From positions 248,001 through 312,000 of the forward strand of contig JAAVTG010000568.1 in assembly GCA_011947345.1 (NCBI GenBank): a stretch of 64,000 nt of DNA. Direction: 5' to 3'. The position numbers and the translations under genes were made by a program. The notes below the pieces were generated by a model. That model worked only from the letters and a program-made list of their open reading frames with translations, had not been told where the DNA came from and did no database searches. Origin of the DNA: Phytophthora quininea (Eukaryota > Oomycota > Peronosporomycetes > Peronosporales > Peronosporaceae). Of this stretch, positions 1-9,666 are shown one piece after another; position 1 is the stretch's first letter; every line of letters starts with the position of its first letter.

Positions 1-251
1 CTGTGGAGACCGGGAAATACTCTATGGTCGCGATTTTGCTCCACAATTACCATGTATCGCAAGATATGAAGAATGAGGCGTTGATGTGTTCTGCTCGCTG
101 CGGTCGACGAGGAGCAACAAAGGTAATCAAACCTTCCAGTCGTTGGTGGTCGACTGATGTTCTGGAGCAAGCTCTCAAGGTGGCAAAGGACTTTAAGATG
201 TCGGAGATACTACGCAGAAAACTGCGTATTGTGCAGGAGGAATTGGCGTAA
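1..251 (+). CDS. 3' end of an ankyrin-like repeat protein (partial)
   Basis: The frame is open from the window edge to a TAA at 249-251, so this is the last ~82 codons of a gene that starts outside. The encoded tail has the same layout as the last ~75 residues of the intact gene at 4437-6143: a leucine-rich repeat unit with LLHN, then HVS.DMKNEAL, a basic stretch, and a helix LEQALKVAKD matching LRKALEVARD of the intact copy. No lesion is visible in this part. It is the first member of a tandem family on the same strand. Whether the whole gene is intact cannot be seen. Ankyrin-type repeats normally mediate protein binding; no specific partner can be inferred. Confidence 0.6.
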   Translation, partial: VETGKYSMVAILLHNYHVSQDMKNEALMCSARCGRRGATKVIKPSSRWWSTDVLEQALKVAKDFKMSEILRRKLRIVQEELA

Positions 252-423
252 GCGGCATAAGAAAAATCCATTGCACGAAAACAAGTCTACGTGCTTTCTA
301 GGATGAAGCTTAACTCCATCTTAATAGTTTGTTTTTCTTGGTACTGGACTATCTTCGGTCTTAGATTGCTTTTTGCCTTGTCAATCGGCGTCTCTTTTCG
401 TTTCTCTCATTTCCACGTTCAGA

Positions 424-925
424 TGAACTTCCGTCTTGAGGACGCTGTTCCTGCAAGTGTCCGAGGAAAACTGGTACGATGGTGTCTGCCTCCCGATATT
501 CGAGCCGGACTACCACACATTGCCGATGTCGTTGCTGTGTAGGAAGCGAATGGTGTCTCTACAACATTTAACCAAAGCGTTTTTAAACACAGGAATGGAG
601 ATATTGTGAAAGTTCTTCTCAGTACGGAGTTGATATCCAGTGAGTCAATTGCTCAAAGAGTTGTCGATTGTGGTTCTCTTAGACTGATCAAGAGTCTTTT
701 GAATCACATGTCCCCCGAATCTGTCACGAAAGCTTTCTTGGGTGCTGTGAAACGTGGACATACTCCCGTTGCTGAGCTTATATTCGCTTATTAACGCGGT
801 GCTAGATAAATGAGGTTTTTAAAGACATGGAGATTGAGAGAAACGCCTTTGTTGCAGTTTTGATCAATAGCCCTAAGTATCACAGAATCTGATGGACGAG
901 GCGTGGAGGTGCCAGCAAATTATGG
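424..925 (+). pseudogene. Decayed ankyrin-like repeat gene, relic
   Basis: Three short blocks in order match the family seen intact at 4437-6143. At 424-542 the conserved N-terminal block CLPPDIRAGLPHI corresponds to CLPAKIRDGLPHV, then a TAG. At 606-794 a repeat block with LLSTELISSE and AVKRGHTPVAEL resembles the C-terminal repeats, then TAA. Around 822-925 a block reading ERNAFVAVLINSPKYH resembles the C-terminal end. Most of the middle of the gene is missing and the blocks are in different frames with stops. This is genuine decay: a large internal deletion plus multiple stops. Confidence 0.6.
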
Positions 926-952
926 TCGTGAATAAATGGCATCGAACAAGCC

Positions 953-1988
953 TCAACATATTTGCTCAGCAATGAAAAGGATCATCCGTTTGCACGAACT
1001 TGCTCTCCGTAGGTCGACTGCAACGGATGAGATTCGCATTTGACCAAGGCTTTTTCCGTCAGCTGCACGATCACAAGTAGCTTGTACTTTACAAATGTTA
1101 TCCGAGGGGCATTCGTGGCGTGCCAGTCTTTCAACTGATTCGGACGACAGCGCTCCCTTCCAGACTCGAAACACATCCACAACACCGTGGAAAGTGTACC
1201 ACCCGAACGGGTCTCGCCTTGGAGCATCGTCATGTGATCGAATATACCCGCAGCCAATTTGCTGGTAGGAAAGTCTGCGCCAGTGATGATGCACTGCTCC
1301 CAGCCTAGTCGACAAGTTCACTCCGTCAAGATAGACCTTTTGCTCTTTTCGGTCCCAGTCATATGTCAACACTAGATGATACCAACATTGTCTCCAAGTC
1401 GCGCTTCACAACCTCCAAGTCATCCAGAACAGAGCATTTCAGAGCCGACGTCGAGACCATCGCAAACGGTTGGAAATACAGAGGGGAACTTCCGCTCACC
1501 ACCTTGTCCGACTGGCCTCCAAAGAGGACGCCACCCGAAACAACCCCCTCTGAACCAGGCAACAAGAAGAACCACGAGTCGAAGCTGAACGACTCGCTCT
1601 TCCACGAGCAGAGGTCGAACTCGTAGTACTTCCAGACCGTGGGCGACGGAGTTCTCAACAGCCACGAAAAAGACCGGTCCGCGACTTGATCTCCTTGCCA
1701 TTGCGGTCGGAGCGGACAGCTTTGGAAATACAGAGATCGTCTTTGTATATACTTTTGTTTCCAGGTGATACCGTCGATTTTTGAGGTGGTCGATTCATTG
1801 CCATTCAGTCGCTGTCGCCACGGAAACGCAGTTGAGAGGTAGTTCAACCACCAGTGACTCGAGTGCGAGAGATGGAAGGCGTCGATACCCGACAGAAAGC
1901 TGCAGACGACGCTGATCACACCTTCCGGAAGCAAGTCCACGCTGAGTTCCGTCATGTTTTTCTGATTTGCACGCTGTACAGGTGCCAT
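953..1988 (-). pseudogene. F-box/LamG family member, frameshifted
   Basis: On the minus strand, ATG at 1988 or 1955 opens an F-box-like N-terminus (LLPEGVISVVCSFLSGIDAF, WWLNYL, WRQRL) followed by the start of the LamG-like domain (SFSFDSWFFLLPG, GGVLFGGQS, CSVLDD). Near 1388 the frame breaks within the conserved LExNxWYHL segment. The remainder (LTYDWDRKEQKVYLDG, QIGCGY, FGWYTFHGVVDVFRVWKGALS) continues in another frame to a stop at 953. The break needs two bases restored or one removed, so it is not the simple run-shortening seen elsewhere. The gene is also the most divergent copy and is inverted relative to the five others at 8668-20624. I treat it as a pseudogene; a recoverable gene is possible. 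Confidence 0.7.
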
Positions 1989-2170
1989 GTCACACTTGGA
2001 TAGCAACTTCACCTTACACCATGTCAGCGGTGACGGTCCATTAAATGCTGCACACAACTGCAGTCGTTCGTATCCTCCTCCACAGCAATATGTCATGGTG
2101 CGTCGAGGTCTCGAGATGTTGAAGAAAACCCACGCAGTAGCAGCACTTAGACATCAAAATACATATTTTC

Positions 2171-3945
2171 ATGTTGTTGCCAATGACAATTTCTTCTTCG
2201 TCCAAAAGTGAAGATATTGTGTCGAATACCATCACTGAAGACGATGAAGAGGGCGCTTCGTACTCTGCCAGGAACGTATCAAAACGTGTCTGCTACACTG
2301 TCAACGACAACAGCTGGGATGTCAAGGATGACCATCTACAGTTGTGTCTACCTGCCGACATCCGAAAGGGATTGCTACACGTCGTAGAAGCAATTGAGAT
2401 TTTCGCCATGTCTTCACCGCAAGCGACGGTGGAAGCAGCTCGTACAGGAAACACGCAGTGGCTGCGGACACTGCTACAACGATCCGACTGCTACTGATTT
2501 TCTGCAGCAGCAGTCGCAGCTGGAGAGAACGGTCAATTGGAGGCGCTAAAGATGCTCTACAGCGCCAAGAACAGGAATCGTGTCGAATCCACCACCTGGA
2601 AAGTGTTAGATGCTGCAGCTCCAAAGGGCTTTGTGGACGTGGTGGAGTTCGCTGGTCGACACGTTTGGAACCGATACCCGTCATCCCATGCTCTCGCTTC
2701 AGCAGTTTCTGGAGGACATCTAGAGTTAGTGAGAACTTGAAAGTGTTCCGATGGGATGCCGTAGAGGCTACCAAGCAAGCCATATCGGAAGGTCGAGACG
2801 TTATCGTACAGATGTTTACCAAAACTTTCCTACCTACGCTGCGACCGCTTACAGTGCTGATATTAAGAGCGACACACTTTTCGTTTATTTAGCGCGTGTT
2901 GGATCCATCAAGGAGGTGACATATCTGTTCGAGCGCGGCTTGTGGGATACCGAGAGTATTGACAGAGCCTTCGTGTTAGCGGCAAAACAAGGAGAAATGT
3001 CTGTCATCCTCTACTTGGATGGAACTGGTGAACCCTCTTTGGAGTCGTACGGCCTGGCAGTTGTTGCAGCAGCACATTCTGGTTTCGGTGATGTGATGAC
3101 ATTTTTGCACACCAACAAGAATGCGTCGACTGGGACTCTGAACGAAGCATTTGTGAGTACGAGCGATGTTGACGTCGCCAAATATCTGTTCGACACTAGT
3201 AGCATTACTGTTGAATCGCTTCAGCAGTTGTTTAAAGCGCAACCACAAAGTTTCACGATGGTGGAAAGCGCGTCGCGATTCTGAAGATGTTGGCGACTGA
3301 ACGAATTATACCGGACAGTGTTGTCGCTGAGGCGAAAGCGAGTGCTGTCGATTGTGGAGACGAAGGCTTAGTCAACATCCTGTACCACGCAGAACGATTT
3401 TCGCCTGAAGAAATCGTCTCGGCCTTTGACGGCCACCGAAAAAGGCTTTGACGGGGTAGTGAAAGTCTTGGGAGACGACGCCTGCATTCCAGACGAAGTT
3501 CTAGCCGAGGGGTTTATGAAAGCCACTGCCAACAAAGGAAATCGCGACGTTGTTAAGAGCTTGTTGAACCAGAAGAGGATTCCGTCGGAAGTCATCACGG
3601 ACGTTTTTATCTCTGCCGCTAAGCAGAACTGCAGCGCAGTGGTGGCGGAACTTTTCCCCATCAGAAAGCTGCACCCGAAGTGATCGGCCAACTATTCGAG
3701 CGCGCCGCTCGGACAGCGCATTTTCCAGTTGCACGAACGCTCTTGGCGGCCCTCATGTTACTGAAGAGATGAAGGAGAAGGCGTTGATAACGGTGGCTGA
3801 ACGAGGCAAAAGCGGCGCTAGAAAGTTTATCAACGGACGCTTCTTCATACAACCCATGGACTCAAGAGGCCCTGAAGAAAGCTCTGGTAGTCGCGAAGAA
3901 CAACGATATTGTGTCGGCTTTGCGCAGCAAATTGTATTTGTTTAG
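2171..3945 (+). pseudogene. Ankyrin-like repeat gene, multiply broken
   Basis: This region aligns along nearly the whole length of the intact neighbour at 4437-6143. Recognisable blocks are CLPADIRKGLLHVVEAIEI, ATVEAARTGNTQWLRTLL, a repeat with STTWKVLDAAAPKGF, LARVGSIKEVTYLFERGLWD, AKYLFDTSSITVESLQQLF and DACIPDEVLAEGFMKA. It is interrupted by an in-frame TGA at 2495-2497, a stop with a small deletion near 2738, and frame changes near 3270-3290, 3420 and 3665. The lesions are of several kinds (nonsense, deletion, frameshift), so this is true decay of a tandem duplicate rather than a base-calling problem. The last recognisable residues (ALKKALVVAKNNDIVS) are near 3915. Confidence 0.75.
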
Positions 3946-4410
3946 GAACTGGGCAGAAGCAGAGGATAAACATGGAAAGGTTGTCATGGGAGCATATAAA
4001 CAACTTTCCCAAAAGCGTGTATGCCTTTTTAAAGAAATCTTCAGCGCGTTCTCTGTCACTCGCTGGAATTCATCAAGACGCAAGCTCCTTCATAGCACGC
4101 CAAGCTATATATCTTTGCAGCTAACACAAAGCCCACCTCCGTCCCTGCTTATTCAGCTCCTTTTCAGTGGTCAGAAGAAACGTGATGAATTTGTTGTCGT
4201 GCTAAGATGTTGTTTCGATGACTTTTGCGCCGGAATCGTTGGTGATGCAGCCTGTGTCGTTGAAAAATGAGGACAACTCGACGCTAGTTGAGCTCATAAC
4301 TACTTTATCCAGAGTCTGTTGGGATACCTTCCCCACGCAAACATCGTTTTAACTTCTAACTATTTTTTTTTCATCAGTCGGTCACGCGATCCATCATAGA
4401 AGCACCTTGT

Positions 4411-4440
4411 ATGGAACGGAGAACGATTCTAACACGATGA
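4411..4440 (+). promoter_or_regulatory. Short upstream ORF overlapping the main start codon
   Basis: ATG at 4411 opens a nine-codon reading frame that ends with TGA at 4438-4440. The TGA shares bases with the main ATG at 4437 (ATGA). If transcription starts upstream of 4411, a scanning ribosome would meet this ATG first and could reach the main start only by leaky scanning or stop-start reinitiation. The transcript start is not known, so the regulatory role is inferred. Confidence 0.35.
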
Positions 4441-6143
4441 AGCGAGTTGCCTCGCCGTCTGTTGAGAGCACGCCAAAGCGACTCTGCTTCTGGTTTAAGA
4501 CACCTGCTAAGGATGAGGACACACATGATGACACTCTGCTACGGTCGTGTCTCCCTGCCAAAATCCGAGACGGATTGCCGCACGTCCTGGAAATGATCAA
4601 GATCCTCGTCATGTCCCCACTGGAAGCGACGGTGGAAGCTGCTCGGACAGGCAACACGCAGTGGCTGCGGGAACTATTGCGGCAATCCGACTGCTACTCC
4701 ACTCCTGCCGCAGCAGTCGCAGCTGGGGAGAACGGTCAGTTTGACGCACTGGAGCTGCTCTACAGCGTCAGGAACTGGAATCTTGGCGGCGAATCCACCA
4801 CCTGGAAGGTTTTGGATGCCGCGGCTGCAAAGGGTTTCCTCGAGGTGGTGAAATTTGCTTGTCAACACATTCACCGGGGATGGTATGAATCCGAGAACAA
4901 TACTGCTCTCTCATCTGCCATTTCCAGTGGGCATTTGGACGTCGTGAGGACGCTGCTGAATCCTTTGAAATTCCGGTGGGACGTGAAGCAAGCTGTCGAG
5001 CAAGCGATCTCGGAAGGGCAAGATGCTATCGTAGAGATGTTTCATCAAAACTATTCTGAAGCTCAGAGCTACCAGAATGAGACGCTCCTCAGTTTTTTGG
5101 CCCGCAGTGGATCCGCAAGTGCGGTAACATACCTATTCGAGCACGGTCTGTGGGATGCAGCCTCGATTGACAAGGCTCTAGTAGTCGCTGCGGAACGCGG
5201 ACACATGACGGTACTTATCTACTTGAATGGCACTGGAAAAGTTTCATCACAGGCGTACGACGCGGCACTTCGGGCAGCAGCTCGGTATGGACGCGTTGAT
5301 GTGGTGACGTTCTTGCACACCAGCAAATGCGCGTCGTTTGAGGCTTTAAACGAAGCCATGGTGACGACGAGCAACATCGACATCGCCAAGTACCTGTTCG
5401 ACACTGGCAGTATTACTGTTGAATCTCTCCAGCAGTTGTTTCGAGCTCGGCCGCTCAGATATTACGAAAGTGTTGCGATTCTGAAAATGTTGGTGACTGA
5501 ACGAGTGCTTCCAGATAATGTGATCAATGACGCGAGAGAGGGCGCTGCTGTCTCTGGAGATGCAGACATTGTCAACATTCTGTACCAAGCAGAACGATTT
5601 TCGAACGAACAAATTGTCGCTGCGTTTTCGACGGCCGCCGACAAAGGCTTCGGAGAGATTGTCAACATCTTGGGAGACGATGCCTGCATCCCACAAAACG
5701 TTCTTGTTGAGGGGTTTATGAAGGCTGCCAGCAAAGGAAATCTCGACGTTGTTAGGTACTTGCTGGACCAGAACAGAGTTCTTTCGGAAACCATCACGGA
5801 TGCTTTCATCCTCGCTGCTAAGCGGAATCGTAGCGCGGTGGTGAAGGAGTTGTATCCCAAACAGAAAGCGGCACCCAAAATGATCCGTGAGATATTTGAG
5901 CGAGCCGCTCGGACAGGACGTTTCCCGATTGCACGAACTCTTCTAAGCAGCCCTCACGTTACCGAAGAGATGAAGGAGAATGCGCTGATAAAAGTAACCG
6001 AACGAGGCAAAAGTGGAGCTAGAAAGTTTATTGACGGCAGTTCTAACAGCAATCCATGGTCTCAAGAGGCTCTGAGGAAAGCACTTGAAGTCGCAAGGGA
6101 CGACGACATTGTGTCGGTTTTGCTCCACAACATCAAGAGTTAG
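4437..6143 (+). CDS. Ankyrin-like repeat protein, intact family member
   Basis: The start is the first in-frame ATG (4437), giving 568 residues. After a short basic N-terminus (TPKRLCFWF) comes a conserved block CLPAKIRDGLPHVLEMI and then about 13-15 units of 30-35 residues with the ankyrin-like pattern of small residues and a hydrophobic helix pair, for example ATVEAARTGNTQWLRELL, LARSGSASAVTYLFEHGLW and AAKGFLEVVKFACQHI. There is no signal peptide or membrane segment, so a soluble intracellular protein is expected. Such proteins usually bind other proteins; nothing indicates a catalytic role. It is the only undamaged copy among four related loci in the first 6 kb. A nine-codon upstream ORF overlaps its start. 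Confidence 0.8.
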   Translation: MKRVASPSVESTPKRLCFWFKTPAKDEDTHDDTLLRSCLPAKIRDGLPHVLEMIKILVMSPLEATVEAARTGNTQWLRELLRQSDCYSTPAAAVAAGENGQFDALELLYSVRNWNLGGESTTWKVLDAAAAKGFLEVVKFACQHIHRGWYESENNTALSSAISSGHLDVVRTLLNPLKFRWDVKQAVEQAISEGQDAIVEMFHQNYSEAQSYQNETLLSFLARSGSASAVTYLFEHGLWDAASIDKALVVAAERGHMTVLIYLNGTGKVSSQAYDAALRAAARYGRVDVVTFLHTSKCASFEALNEAMVTTSNIDIAKYLFDTGSITVESLQQLFRARPLRYYESVAILKMLVTERVLPDNVINDAREGAAVSGDADIVNILYQAERFSNEQIVAAFSTAADKGFGEIVNILGDDACIPQNVLVEGFMKAASKGNLDVVRYLLDQNRVLSETITDAFILAAKRNRSAVVKELYPKQKAAPKMIREIFERAARTGRFPIARTLLSSPHVTEEMKENALIKVTERGKSGARKFIDGSSNSNPWSQEALRKALEVARDDDIVSVLLHNIKS

Positions 6144-6560
6144 CACACGCGGGGAAAGAAAGAGAGGTCGAACGATCTACATGTATTGGCAACATTTTTC
6201 GAACACAAGCCATGCAGAGACGACGAGGTTTGCTGATAGAAAGGCTTCTGAGAGGATCTGGTGGAAAGTGTGTCGGAAACAGCTCCCTCTCTCTGTGTAT
6301 GATAAGCGCTGAATATTCGTTGTGTGTGTTACCCCTGGTACTGGCGTGGACGGAATAAATATTGCTCGATTGGGCACTTTGTCTCGAAGAAAGTTTGGAT
6401 TGCCAGATGGCTACATTAGCCACTCTTTCAAAAGAGTGACATGTCGAAAAGTGGTGGCGGAAAAGTTCACGACGCAAAACTTGAACGTCTAGCAATGCCC
6501 ACCGAACCTGCCAAGACGCCCAAGTTCGTATGACATCTATCGGTTGACGGTTTGACCGCC
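6144..6560. other. Intergenic, nothing recognised
   Basis: I see no conserved coding sequence or RNA gene in this stretch. Short open frames on the minus strand lack any recognisable motif and overlap the neighbouring gene's start. Confidence 0.4.
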
Positions 6561-7456
6561 ATGGATCGACTGGTACCGTGGCTGCAGAGCGCGTACGACA
6601 ATTACCGGTCGAGTCCCTTGGAAAGAAACAAAAGATGTTCAAACGCCTCGTTCGCAACCTCCGCAAGACTGGCCACACCACGTGCTCTGCGCACTCAATC
6701 GAGGTCAAGATTAAGACGTTGCTTGTACAGCTCCGGGGCTCTCGAGCTCCTTCTCAGGATGTTATAAAGCACGTGGCCGCTCTCCGAAACATTTTCCAAC
6801 AGCAACTTGCAGGCGGAGAGAGGAAGCAGTGGGACGCACCCTCCCCGTCGGGCGGACCCAGTGCCATGGCAATGCTATTGGACTGGCTCAAGGTCAGCTA
6901 CTCGGCGTACGCGAAAACGTCGTGGGGAAAATCGAAGCTTCTCGACAGGCTGCAACGCAAAATGGCAAGGGCAGGCCACTCCAGCTGCTTGACCGCAATG
7001 ATTCGGAGTCAAGTGCTCAGTCTTGAGCGACAGCATCGAGGTGATGACAAACCGACCAAGAATTTCCACAAGTTCGAGAAAGAACTCAGACGAATTTTCT
7101 TCAAGCGCTCTGGTTTGGAAACACACGACGTTGCCGCACAGCCAAGAGTACTGTCGAGTCGCCAAAGCGATGAAATCCAAGACAACAGTGACACGGAAGA
7201 CGAAATGTGCGATGAAAACGCAACGGAAAATGCGCTAGCTGTGGCCACAATTGAGTTGGACGGGGAACCGAGCAGCTTTCACATGAAAATGGAAGACCCT
7301 GGAAGCTCTTCTCACATGCCAATTGTGATCGAGGACGACCAATCGAAAGACGATATTGAGCTTATGTTCACACTGCTCAGTCGGAGGCATCAACTGGCAC
7401 AACAAGGAGTGGCCGAGGAGATGGTCGACAGGTTTCTTCCTTTGCCCAGCCCGTGA
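6561..7456 (+). CDS. Uncharacterised protein with two copies of a WLxxxYxxY helical module
   Basis: The protein carries the same ~60-residue module twice. Copy 1 starts at the ATG at 6561 (MDRLVPWLQSAYDNYRSS) and continues LGKKQKMFKRLVRNLRKTG; copy 2 is LLDWLKVSYSAYAKTSWGKSKLLDRLQRKMARAG. Copy 1 changes frame at a CCC run (6615-6617), and one extra C would restore a continuous 298-residue protein. An acidic region (DNSDTEDEMCDENATEN) and a C-terminal segment FTLLSRRHQLAQQGVAEEMV ending PLPSP follow. The basic helical modules suggest nucleic-acid or protein binding, but I do not recognise the family. No signal peptide is seen. Related tail sequence follows immediately downstream. Confidence 0.55.
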
Positions 7457-7875
7457 CTTGGAACCTTGTGTTTCGGAACTCTATCGATATAGGCTTGTAC
7501 TGCGGGAGTTGTTTCAAGTCGGGCAGGACGATGCAGCCTGCACTAAGGCCGTTACTGTGAGTCTGCACCAGGACGCTAGAATGCCCCTTAGACCACTGCG
7601 GCCGAGTCTACGACGTAATCCATTCGCTTCGAGACCACTGCTACAAGAAGCACGACAAACTACCGATTCGAAGCTGCAACCTACCGCTTATTGGGGCGGA
7701 GAAACCATATCGCAAACGGACCTTCGAGACGAAGCGATGGAGAAAGGAATGCGTGCAGCATGGAGTCGACGACGGTCACACTGGTTCTACGTTGTTGAGC
7801 AGGAGGCAGCAGCTAGTCCAGCAAGGCATTGCTGACGACGTGATTGACAAATATCTGCCCTTGCCGGAGTCGTGA
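7457..7875 (+). pseudogene. Relic of a second copy of the upstream gene (tail only)
   Basis: At 7789-7875 the plus strand encodes TLLSRRQQLVQQGIADDVID followed by KYLPLPES and a TGA. This closely matches the last ~28 residues of the preceding gene (TLLSRRHQLAQQGVAEEMVD, then RFLPLPSP). No matching copies of the two N-terminal modules are evident between 7457 and 7788, so this is the 3' remnant of a tandem duplicate. It could instead be an alternative terminal exon; no clear splice acceptor distinguishes the two. Confidence 0.5.
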
Positions 7876-8026
7876 AGTGGGCGGTAAAGTGCCTAGCGCA
7901 AGAGGATAAGAACATATCGCAGGACGTGGCGATGTATTGCAATGAAGTCGCGATCTGGTGCACGATTCCTGTAGTTGTGAAGGACGAATGTCAAGTGCAA
8001 AAGGAAAGCGGTTGATGGTTTTGCTG

Positions 8027-8443
8027 TTATGCAGACTCGGCGCAGTGTCTGTGAGCTCGGCATGTGCCTTTTAAATAAGACTGTTTGGTGCACCCTGAAA
8101 ACGAGCATTGCTTTCTTCCACCGTGAGCGCTGCACCTTCCTCTGGACCGAGCATTCCTGCTGCAGTCAGGTCGCAAGCACGGGCTAACACCTCCGTGTGC
8201 GATGCACTTGCCTTTGAGCTTGACCCGCTTGGTACATCCCGGAACTTTGTAGTTCTTGCTTCTGCCGATACTGGTACGCGTCAGTGTTTGAGCAGCAATT
8301 GCCGCGTCTTGCTCGCTGTCAGTCTCACTGCTGCCTTTTGCCTCCGTCGACGTGCTCGAGCTCGACCTGGCAATCGGCATCAAAATCCCTGCCGTCGCCA
8401 TCGCTCCGGCGCCACTTCCGACGATGAAAGCGTTCTCGTCCAT
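8027..8443 (-). CDS. CxxHGG zinc-motif protein (WRKY19-like type)
   Basis: ATG at 8443 gives 138 residues. The C-terminal half carries three tandem copies of a Cys/His unit: CTKRVKLKGKCIAHGG, CSRNARSRGRCSAHGG and CTKQSYLKGTCRAH, each preceded by C-x4-C spacing. This repeated C...C...C.xHGG pattern is common in oomycete proteins annotated as WRKY transcription factor 19-like although they lack a WRKY domain. The regularly spaced Cys and His residues probably bind zinc. The N-terminal half is Ser/Thr/Ala-rich and low complexity. It lies between a plus-strand gene and the F-box/LamG array. A second member with introns is at 49954-50609. Function is unknown. Confidence 0.6.
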   Translation of the reverse strand: MDENAFIVGSGAGAMATAGILMPIARSSSSTSTEAKGSSETDSEQDAAIAAQTLTRTSIGRSKNYKVPGCTKRVKLKGKCIAHGGVSPCLRPDCSRNARSRGRCSAHGGRKQCSFSGCTKQSYLKGTCRAHRHCAESA

Positions 8444-8620
8444 GCTTCTACGCCACCGACCGAATTCGAAAATGGCTCCGAGTCTACAATCCGGTATTGT
8501 ACACGTTAACTACTCGCAAGCTTTAGTTCCTCTAGCAATGCAGCTCCCTGTAGCAAATCTCTGCTTGGAGAGCTTGAAGTTGTGAGAGATTCAACATCTT
8601 GGTGCGCTCCTGGCCCCACG

Positions 8621-8638
8621 TCATTCACTTTCCCTTCC
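8621..8638 (+). promoter_or_regulatory. Inr/FPR-like core promoter
   Basis: TCATTCACTTTCCCTTCC resembles the oomycete initiator plus flanking promoter region (TCATTYY followed by a CAWTTT-like tract). It lies about 30-47 bp upstream of the ATG at 8668, the usual place for this element. Confidence 0.4.
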
Positions 8639-8667
8639 TCTCAAAGCAGAGCAAGAGTATCTTCAGC

Positions 8668-9612
8668 ATGGAGCGACTACCGAGCGACACGGTGCAACTA
8701 GTCAGCAGCTTCCTCACGAGTCACGACGCGTTCCATCTCTCGCATGCCAACTCGTGGTGGTTGCGCTACGTCGGCGACGGTCTCAAGTGGCAGAAGCGGC
8801 TGCTGGAAGCTCCGGCGAAGGAGTTGAGTCGCGGTTGGAACAAGAAGTCGATGGTGACGCCGTCGCTACTTTTCCAAGGCCGACACACTGACAACAACCT
8901 CCTGTTGGACTCGTTCGCCTACCTGGTTGATAACAAGAGGAAGCACTTCCACCTGACTCAGTTGAGAGACCAGAGCTTCAGCTTCGACGTCTGGTTCAGT
9001 CTGCTGCCAGCTTCAGACAGCAAATGTCTTGGCGGGATCATCTTCGGACTGCAATCTGCCAGTCGCGAGAGTCGGCCGTGGCCGCACTACCATCAGCCCA
9101 TTGTGGTCGTCAACTCGGTGGGGGATTTGTACTGCTCCGTGCTGGATGCCAAGCCAGTAGTAGCAAGGAATTTGCAGTCAAATTGCTGGTATCATCTCGC
9201 ATTAAGCTACGACGTTCATCTCCACCGCCAGGAGGTCTATCTCGATGGAGTTACAACACAGTCGGACGACGGTGCACTGCATCAAGAGTGGAGCTTCTTA
9301 TCGCACGAACAAGTGGGGACTGGTTGTGTGACTGGAGCGGATGACGGCTTCCCGTACCGAGGATATCTCGGATGGTACGGCTTCCACGGCTTGGTGGATG
9401 AGTTTCGTGTGTGGAGTGGCGTTTTCAGCCACGATGAAGTCGATCTGCTAGCTCATGGAGGCAGAATACCAGGCAGAAAGCCATTGGGATCGATGAAGTT
9501 CGCAAATGGTAGTGGGGTTTCTCCTCCTCGAGTGAACGTGCAGGTAGTGCCTTGTACGCGGCCTACAGAGCGGGAGACAGTCTCACTTGAACTGGAGCAT
9601 CGATTGGGTTGA
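8668..9612 (+). CDS. F-box/LamG-like jelly-roll protein 1
   Basis: The ATG at 8668 (MERLPSDTV) matches the conserved start of all paralogs and gives 314 residues. Residues 2-45 fit an F-box: LPSDTVQLVSSFLTSHDAFH, SHANSWWLRY, then W at the end of the domain. Residues ~90-275 form a concanavalin A/LamG-like jelly roll: SFSFDVWFSLLPAS, GGIIFGLQS, YCSVLDAKPV, CWYHLALSYD, EVYLDGV, QVGTGC, GWYGFHGLVDEFRVWSGVFS. F-boxes recruit targets to SCF ubiquitin ligases through Skp1, and LamG-type folds bind glycans or proteins, so a substrate adaptor role is plausible but inferred. There is no signal peptide, consistent with a cytosolic or nuclear protein. It is the first of three consecutive copies on this strand and is undamaged. 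Confidence 0.8.
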   Translation: MERLPSDTVQLVSSFLTSHDAFHLSHANSWWLRYVGDGLKWQKRLLEAPAKELSRGWNKKSMVTPSLLFQGRHTDNNLLLDSFAYLVDNKRKHFHLTQLRDQSFSFDVWFSLLPASDSKCLGGIIFGLQSASRESRPWPHYHQPIVVVNSVGDLYCSVLDAKPVVARNLQSNCWYHLALSYDVHLHRQEVYLDGVTTQSDDGALHQEWSFLSHEQVGTGCVTGADDGFPYRGYLGWYGFHGLVDEFRVWSGVFSHDEVDLLAHGGRIPGRKPLGSMKFANGSGVSPPRVNVQVVPCTRPTERETVSLELEHRLG

Positions 9613-9633
9613 GCGGCTGTGCAGCTGGGTGCG

Positions 9634-9650
9634 TCATTCTCCATTCTTCC
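9634..9650 (+). promoter_or_regulatory. Inr/FPR core promoter of the second F-box/LamG gene
   Basis: TCATTCTCCATTCTTCC is a strong match to the oomycete Inr (TCATTYY) joined to the FPR (CAWTTTNYY). It sits 17-33 bp before the ATG at 9667, in the 54-bp gap after the preceding gene's stop, so each gene of the array appears to have its own promoter. Confidence 0.55.
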
Positions 9651-9666
9651 GCGACGGATCGCAGTC

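Noticed and set aside
6133..6708. 191-codon minus-strand frame
   Set aside because: It overlaps the start of the module-repeat gene, is Arg/Ser-rich and has no motif.
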